27,516 nucleotides of DNA, from positions 1 through 27,516 of the forward strand of contig CAYTTS010000010.1 of assembly GCA_964440875.1 (NCBI GenBank), written 5' to 3'. How positions within the stretch are numbered: position 1 is the first letter of the stretch; each line of letters opens with the position of its first letter. The notes under the pieces were generated by a model, which saw only the letters and a program-made list of their open reading frames with translations, had not been told where the DNA came from and did not search any database. Source of the DNA: JAAZDN01 sp964440875 (GTDB lineage Bacteria; Bacillota_I; Bacilli_A; Erysipelotrichales; Erysipelotrichaceae). Below are positions 22,899 to 27,516 of the stretch, piece after piece. Position numbers and translations under genes: made by a program.

Positions 22899-24193
22899 TG
22901 AGTAATTTAAGCGACAATCATAATGCAATCGTAAGTTATTGTGATATTAAAGATGATAGTAAAGATGGATTATTAAAAAATACTAAAGTAGTTATTAAAG
23001 ATAACATTTCAACTAAAGGTGTTAAAACAACATCATCAAGTAAAATGTTAGAAAATTACGTACCGGTCTTCAATGCAACTGTTATTGATAAGATAGTTGA
23101 TGCTGGCGGTCATATTATCGCTAAAGCTGCAATGGATGAGTTTGGTATGGGTGGCTTTGGTACAACTGCAGTTACGGGTTCTGTCTTAAATCCATTAGAT
23201 ACAAAAAGAGTATCAGGTGGAAGTAGTGCTGGTAGTGCAACTTTAGTAGCTGATAAAACTGTTGACGTTTCACTTGGGACTGATACTGGTGATTCAATGA
23301 GAATCCCTGCATCATACTGTGGAATTGTTGGTTTTAAACCAAGCTATGGTAGAATTTCAAGATATGGAGTTATGCCATATGCGGCATCATTGGATCATGT
23401 TGGTATTTTCGCAAATAACGTTAAAACAGCGGCAACAATGTTAGAAGTTGTTAGTGGATATGATCCACACGATGAAACATCATCACATAAAGAAGTAGAG
23501 GACTACTCAAGTTTAAATAGTAGTTTAGAAAATATTAAAATAGGAATTATCTCAAACGTAGTTGATAGTATTTCAAATGAAGAAATTCTTAAAGGTTTTA
23601 ATAGCTTAATTAGCAAGTTAGCTGATAATAATATAATAGTTGAAAATGTAAGATTTAAAGAAGACTTATTTAATACACTTCATATCGTATATAAGATAAT
23701 TGCTAATGCTGAAGCATTCTCAAATCATTCTAGTTTAAATGGGGTACCATTTGGACTTCGTAATGAGGGAAATACTTTAGATGAAATTATGTTAAATACA
23801 CGTAGTAATAACTTGGGCTTTCAAGTAAAGTATCGTCATTTACTAGGTGCTTATAGTTTAAGTGAAGAAAATTATGAGAGTACTTTTAATCAAGCTAAAA
23901 AAGTTAGAAGATTAATTGTTGATGATATTAATGATAAGTTAGAGGAATATGATTTCTTTATTGCTCCTGCATCATCAAGAATTGCGCCAATGTTAGATGA
24001 AGATTACGCAAGTAGTAATATTGCTGATAATTACATGGTAATGGATAACTTCAGTGGTCATCCAGGAATTGTGCTACCAATGGTTAAAGTGGATGATATG
24101 CCAGTAGGTGTTTATGTAAGTAGTAAGGCCTTTAATGAAAAACAGTTATTAACATTATCAAACTTAATAGAAGAATTAGTAGGTGAAATATAA
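22898..24193 (+). CDS. gatA: Asp-tRNA(Asn)/Glu-tRNA(Gln) amidotransferase subunit A (short form)
   Basis: A 431-residue amidase-signature enzyme, the glutaminase subunit of GatCAB. The Ser-cisSer-Lys triad is intact: Lys34 (VVIKDN), Ser109 (first Ser of GGSSAGSA) and Ser133 (GDSMR), with the same spacing (75 and 24) as Lys79/Ser154/Ser178 of S. aureus GatA. Differences: the N-terminus is about 45 residues shorter, so the first helices are missing, and the loop before the nucleophile reads GTDTGDSMRIPAS where most bacteria have GSDTGGSIRQPA. The rest (GFKPSYGRISRYGVMPYAASLDHVG) is standard. ATG overlaps the gatC stop; AAGGTGG lies 7 nt upstream. It should be active, but the Gly-to-Asp change next to the catalytic Ser is worth noting. 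Confidence 0.93.
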   Translation: MSNLSDNHNAIVSYCDIKDDSKDGLLKNTKVVIKDNISTKGVKTTSSSKMLENYVPVFNATVIDKIVDAGGHIIAKAAMDEFGMGGFGTTAVTGSVLNPLDTKRVSGGSSAGSATLVADKTVDVSLGTDTGDSMRIPASYCGIVGFKPSYGRISRYGVMPYAASLDHVGIFANNVKTAATMLEVVSGYDPHDETSSHKEVEDYSSLNSSLENIKIGIISNVVDSISNEEILKGFNSLISKLADNNIIVENVRFKEDLFNTLHIVYKIIANAEAFSNHSSLNGVPFGLRNEGNTLDEIMLNTRSNNLGFQVKYRHLLGAYSLSEENYESTFNQAKKVRRLIVDDINDKLEEYDFFIAPASSRIAPMLDEDYASSNIADNYMVMDNFSGHPGIVLPMVKVDDMPVGVYVSSKAFNEKQLLTLSNLIEELVGEI

Positions 24194-25608
24194 TGAATTA
24201 TGAAGTAGTTATAGGTTTAGAGTTACATAGTGAATTAAAAACGAAGACGAAAATGTTTTCTGATGCTCCAGTTAGTTATGGTGAAGAAGCAAATACTAAG
24301 GTCAGTGTCATTGATATGGCTTATCCTGGTGTTATTGCTAAAGTTAATGGCTATGGTATCTTACTAGCACTTCGTGCTTGTTTTGGATTAAACTTAGAGA
24401 TTGATCCACTAGTTAAATTTGATAGAAAAAATTATTTCTATTCTGACTTAACAAAAGGTTATCAAATTACCCAAAACTTTTTCCCGATTGGAAAAAATGG
24501 ATACATTACATTAGAAAATAATAAAAAGATTAGAATTAATCGATTACACATTGAAGAAGATACTGCAAAACAAACACACGTTGGTGACTACACTTTAATT
24601 GACTACAATCGTGCGGGAAACCCACTAGTTGAGATTGTAAGTGAAGCAGATATTAGTAGTGCAAGTGAAGCAGTTGAATTTGTATCGACTGTCGCAAGCA
24701 TTTTAAAATACTTAGATGTAAGTAATGTAAAGATGGAAGAAGGATCATTACGTTGTGATGTTAATATTTCATTAAGACCATTTGGATATAAAGAATTCGG
24801 TAAAAAAGTTGAGATTAAAAACTTAAACTCATTAAATAATATTGAAAGAGCTATTACTTATGAAATTAAACGTCAAAGTGAATTATTAAATAAAGGTGAA
24901 GTTATTTATGAAGAGACGAGAAGATTTGATGAGTCATCATTAACGACGATCTTAATGCGTAAGAAAGATGATAGCGTAGATTATCGTTACTTTAGAGATC
25001 CAAATATCTTACCAATAAGATTAAGTGAGGATTTCATTAGTGAAGTTAAAGAAACACTTCCAGAGCTTGCAAGTGAGCGTGTTATTAGATATCAAGAACT
25101 TAAGCTAAGAGATACTGATATTAATGTCTTAGTTAATAATAAGGAATTATCAGATTTCTTTGACTTAGTAATCAAACATACAAGTGATATTAACTCAGCA
25201 GCTAATTGGATTATTGGAGATTTCAGTGCATATTTAAATAAAGATAATTTACAAGTAAGTGAAACTAAGTTAATTCCACAAGAGTTAGCAACACTAATAA
25301 ACTCTATCAATGCTAAAGTTATCTCTGGTAAACAAGCTAAAAAGGTTTTCAATGAAATTTGTGAAGGTAAAGAAACTAAGAAAGTGATTAAAGACTTAGG
25401 CTTAGAAGTAATTTCAGATGATAATGCAATCTTAGAATTTGTTAAAAAAGCTATTGAAGCAAATCCACAATCAGTTGAAGACTATGCAGCAGGTAGAGAT
25501 CGTGCCTTAGGATTCATTATGGGTCAAGTTATGAAGCTATCAGGTGGTAAGGTTGATCCAGGTAAGACAAACAAACTGATTAAACAACAACTTGATAGTA
25601 TGATATAA
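24193..25608 (+). CDS. gatB: Asp-tRNA(Asn)/Glu-tRNA(Gln) amidotransferase subunit B
   Basis: A 471-residue GatB, the kinase/tRNA-binding subunit that activates the misacylated tRNA and receives ammonia from GatA. Signatures: YEVVIGLELHSELKTKTKMFS at the N-terminus (the E-x-H motif), FDRKNYFYSDLTKGYQITQ, HIEEDTAKQTH, DYNRAGNPLVEIVSE and VKMEEGSLRCDVNISLR. The C-terminal tail (from about 320) is the helical, YqeY-like tRNA-contacting domain ending GGKVDPGKTNKLIKQQLDSM. Length is the family norm. ATG overlaps the gatA stop as TAATG, so gatC-gatA-gatB form one coupled unit. A promoter-like element lies inside its 3' end. Confidence 0.96.
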   Translation: MNYEVVIGLELHSELKTKTKMFSDAPVSYGEEANTKVSVIDMAYPGVIAKVNGYGILLALRACFGLNLEIDPLVKFDRKNYFYSDLTKGYQITQNFFPIGKNGYITLENNKKIRINRLHIEEDTAKQTHVGDYTLIDYNRAGNPLVEIVSEADISSASEAVEFVSTVASILKYLDVSNVKMEEGSLRCDVNISLRPFGYKEFGKKVEIKNLNSLNNIERAITYEIKRQSELLNKGEVIYEETRRFDESSLTTILMRKKDDSVDYRYFRDPNILPIRLSEDFISEVKETLPELASERVIRYQELKLRDTDINVLVNNKELSDFFDLVIKHTSDINSAANWIIGDFSAYLNKDNLQVSETKLIPQELATLINSINAKVISGKQAKKVFNEICEGKETKKVIKDLGLEVISDDNAILEFVKKAIEANPQSVEDYAAGRDRALGFIMGQVMKLSGGKVDPGKTNKLIKQQLDSMI

Positions 25609-25609
25609 T
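25581..25609 (+). promoter_or_regulatory. Possible internal promoter in the 3' end of gatB
   Basis: TAAACA (25581-25586), a 17-nt spacer and a perfect TATAAT (25604-25609). Transcription would start near 25616, right at the palindrome that precedes the next gene. The -35 box has two mismatches and the region is AT-rich, so this is tentative. Confidence 0.4.
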
Positions 25610-25633
25610 AATCATAGTTATGCAGATGCATAA
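25599..25633. repeat. Two adjacent inverted repeats before the unknown membrane protein
   Basis: First: TATGAT (25599-25604) / ATCATA (25611-25616), 6-nt loop. Second: TTATGCA (25618-25624), GA, TGCATAA (25627-25633), a perfect 7-bp dyad touching the GGAGG site (25635-25639). No T run follows, so they are not a classical terminator. They may be an operator or a translational control element. Confidence 0.45.
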
Positions 25634-25644
25634 TGGAGGTAAAG

Positions 25645-26265
25645 ATGAATAAATTTAAAAAGAAATTAGATAAAATATTAAATTCAAAGAAAACAGCTAT
25701 TGTGCTAACAGTATTTTTACTAGCGCCAGTTCTATTATTTGGAACAGTCTTAGTTAGAGACTATCTACAAACAGGTAAGCCAGCAATTGGCTCACGTAAT
25801 GATGGAGCACTAGAGCATAAAATTGAAAAAGATCAATTAAAAACTATTGAAGAAGCAATAACTGAAGATATGATTTTAGAAAGTAAAGTTGTTTTAAAAT
25901 CATCAACACTAAGAGTTTACGCAAAAGTAAGTAGTGAATTAAGTAAGGATGTTATGGCTGAAATTGGCGATCGTTTATTAGCGAGTGTTAATGAAACACT
26001 ACCAATGGACCCATACTTCACGACAACTGAAGGTAATAAACAATATGATTTAGAGATCCATGTTTATAATGATGTTGAAGATCGTGATAGTGATGATTTT
26101 GTTTACTATCAAATGATTCACTCAAGTGTTAAAGAAGATCTAGTTAAAAGATTTGTAACTGACCCTAAAGACCCTGAGTATAAAGCTGAAGTCTTAGAAA
26201 ATGAGAAGATCAGGCTAGAAAAACTTGAAGAAGAGAAAGCTAAGGAAGAATCAGGTGAGGAATAA
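25645..26265 (+). CDS. Uncharacterised single-pass membrane protein
   Basis: A 206-residue protein that I do not recognise. It has a basic N-terminus (MNKFKKKLDKILNSKK), one membrane helix (about 18-37, TAIVLTVFLLAPVLLFGTVL), then a predicted extracytoplasmic domain of about 125 residues with a repeated alpha/beta look, and a highly charged coiled-coil-like tail (about 180-206, rich in Glu and Lys). The frame can be extended to ATG 25633, but that ATG overlaps the ribosome site (ATGGAGG); GGAGG sits five bases before the ATG at 25645, which I take as the start. It lies between gatB and the rRNA methyltransferase, overlapping the latter by 11 bp. No function can be proposed from context. Confidence 0.75.
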   Translation: MNKFKKKLDKILNSKKTAIVLTVFLLAPVLLFGTVLVRDYLQTGKPAIGSRNDGALEHKIEKDQLKTIEEAITEDMILESKVVLKSSTLRVYAKVSSELSKDVMAEIGDRLLASVNETLPMDPYFTTTEGNKQYDLEIHVYNDVEDRDSDDFVYYQMIHSSVKEDLVKRFVTDPKDPEYKAEVLENEKIRLEKLEEEKAKEESGEE

Positions 26266-26281
26266 TTCCTTACCTTTTTTT
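26254..26281 (+). terminator. Intrinsic terminator overlapping the stop codon and the next start codon
   Basis: GGTGAGGAAT (26254-26263) pairs with ATTCCTTACC (26265-26274; one G-U pair) and is followed by T7 (26275-26281). It has the form of a strong intrinsic terminator, yet contains both the stop of the membrane protein gene (26263-26265) and the likely GTG start of the methyltransferase (26255-26257). Confidence 0.7.
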
Positions 26282-27516
26282 AAAGGTCAAAGTATTAAAG
26301 ATGTTAAATGCATCGACATTTCTAACCAAGGATATGGTGTAGTAAAGGTCGATGGTTTTACTATCTTTGTAAGGTCACTATTTGAAGGTGAGATTGCCGA
26401 TATTAGAATTGATAATTCATTTAAAAATTACGCAATCGCATCAGTACAAAGACTAATTGAAAAAAGTGAATATAGAGTGAGCGATTATTGTACATTATCA
26501 AATAAATGTAATGCCTATAAGTATAATGACTTATCATATGAAGGACAAATTTTAATAAAAGAGAAACAAATGTCTAATTTATTTAAACAAGATGTAAAAG
26601 TTGTTTGCTCTGATAATACTACTCATTATCGAAACAAGAGTGAGTTCTTTTATCACAATGGACATTTTAATAGTTATGATCATAATAAACGTTTGGTAAA
26701 AATTACTGAGTGCTTAGTTTCAAGAAAAGAAATTAATGACTTAATGCCAATAGTACTTGAAGCCATTAACAATAATAAGAAAGCCAATATTAAAAGTGTA
26801 ATCTTTAGATATTCAGAATTTGAAGATAAGTTGATGTTAATATTTGTTAGCGAGAGTGAAAATCGCTTCCACCTAAAAATTGCCCAGGAAATAATCGGTT
26901 ATAGTAATAAAGTAAAATCGATCATCTTAAATACAGGAGTCTCAAATAATTATCTCTTTAATAATGAGGAGAAAGTACTCTATGGATATTCATACTTAAT
27001 TGATATCTTATTTAGAAAGAAATTTAAAATAACGAGTAAGTCATTCTACCAAATTAATCAAAGACAAACAGAAAAATTATATAAACTTGCAATTGACTTT
27101 GCAAACTTGAATACTACTGATAATGTAGCAGACCTTTACTGTGGAGTAGGGACAATTGGAATAATTATTTCTGACTATGTTAACCATGTCTTAGGTATAG
27201 AAGTCGTTAGTGATGCAGTAGCTGCTGCAAAAGATAATATAAACTTAAATGAAATTAGCAATTATGAAGTTATTGAACATGATTTAAATGAGGATATTGA
27301 TATCTTAGAGAATATAGATGTCGCAATTGTTGATCCACCACGAAATGGATTATCAAAATCAATTATCGACAATTTAAGCTTAAGCAATATTAAAAAAATC
27401 GTCTATATATCATGCAATCCATATACACAAAAAAGAGATTTAGATATCTTTATAAGTAAAGGTTATACTTTAGAGAAGATAGCTGCCGTTGATATGTTTG
27501 CCAATACTGAGCATGT
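26255..27516 (+). CDS. 23S rRNA (uracil-C5)-methyltransferase, RlmD/TrmA family (partial, 3' cut)
   Basis: An open frame of 420 codons runs past the window end. It is an RlmD/RlmCD-type RNA m5U methyltransferase: an N-terminal TRAM-like domain (ISNQGYGVVKVDGFTIFVRSLFEGEIADI, about 19-50), then SAM-binding ADLYCGVGTIGI (about 290-300), DPPRNGL, the catalytic Cys387 in YISCNP, and DMFANTEHV at the edge (family DMFPxTxHVE). The iron-sulfur Cys set looks incomplete: Cys79 and Cys85 are kept (C-x5-C) and Cys153 may be the fourth, but the third position is Tyr88 instead of Cys. The only usable start before the TRAM domain is GTG 26255, with AAGGA 8 nt upstream; it overlaps the preceding gene by 11 bp. 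Position after gatCAB is conserved in Bacilli. Target uridine (U747/U1939) cannot be told. Confidence 0.9.
   Translation, partial: MRNNSLPFFKGQSIKDVKCIDISNQGYGVVKVDGFTIFVRSLFEGEIADIRIDNSFKNYAIASVQRLIEKSEYRVSDYCTLSNKCNAYKYNDLSYEGQILIKEKQMSNLFKQDVKVVCSDNTTHYRNKSEFFYHNGHFNSYDHNKRLVKITECLVSRKEINDLMPIVLEAINNNKKANIKSVIFRYSEFEDKLMLIFVSESENRFHLKIAQEIIGYSNKVKSIILNTGVSNNYLFNNEEKVLYGYSYLIDILFRKKFKITSKSFYQINQRQTEKLYKLAIDFANLNTTDNVADLYCGVGTIGIIISDYVNHVLGIEVVSDAVAAAKDNINLNEISNYEVIEHDLNEDIDILENIDVAIVDPPRNGLSKSIIDNLSLSNIKKIVYISCNPYTQKRDLDIFISKGYTLEKIAAVDMFANTEH

Noticed and set aside
25633..25644. Upstream ATG start of the 206-residue membrane protein
   Set aside because: The ATG overlaps the GGAGG site that serves the ATG at 25645.

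Overview
The window is ordinary-looking chromosome of a low-GC bacterium of the Bacillota (Bacilli or a Mollicutes-related lineage). Reasons: strongly AT-rich codon use; AAGGAGG-type ribosome binding sites before most genes; AddAB rather than RecBCD; GatCAB; a CamS lipoprotein; and the gene order pcrA - ligA - camS - gatC - gatA - gatB - (one gene) - RlmD/TrmA-family rRNA methyltransferase, which is close to the staphylococcal and other Bacilli arrangement. TGA appears to be a stop (addB ends with it and overlaps addA) and Trp is TGG, so the standard bacterial code is used. I cannot name the species.

Layout. (a) 1-66: tail of an unidentified gene, then a bidirectional terminator. (b) 121-2867, minus: a two-gene thiol/redox operon, CoA-disulfide reductase/NADH oxidase followed by a TcyP-like cystine symporter. 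(c) 3042-5168, plus: a divergent copper-exporting P1B ATPase (CopB type, CPH motif, His-rich N-terminus) with its own promoter and a CsoR-like operator. (d) 5217-12239, minus: operon of a YigZ/IMPACT protein, addB, addA and an unknown 216-residue protein. AddAB processes double-strand breaks for recombination. (e) 12397-14744, plus: DegV/FakB fatty-acid-binding protein, a DUF3137-like membrane protein and LemA, closed by an intrinsic terminator. (f) 14784-16413, plus: a two-gene cassette of an SMC/ABC-like AAA ATPase and an RloB-like (Toprim-type) protein, the organisation of abortive-infection systems such as AbiL. This is the only accessory, defence-like element in the window. (g) 16432-17298, minus: a PPC/DUF296 protein and a small four-helix membrane protein. 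(h) 17430 to the end, plus: the housekeeping run pcrA, ligA, camS, gatC, gatA, gatB, an unknown single-pass membrane protein and an RlmD-type rRNA m5U methyltransferase cut by the window edge.

Functional threads: DNA repair and recombination (AddAB, PcrA, LigA); thiol and copper homeostasis around the divergent region at 2.9-3.1 kb; indirect Gln-tRNA/Asn-tRNA synthesis (GatCAB); and a probable anti-phage cassette placed behind the LemA terminator with no clear promoter of its own. No tRNA, rRNA, CRISPR array, insertion sequence or prophage gene was seen. No gene-free stretch exceeds 300 bases; the longest, about 250 bases at 2868-3113, holds two divergent promoters, an operator and an imperfect inverted repeat.
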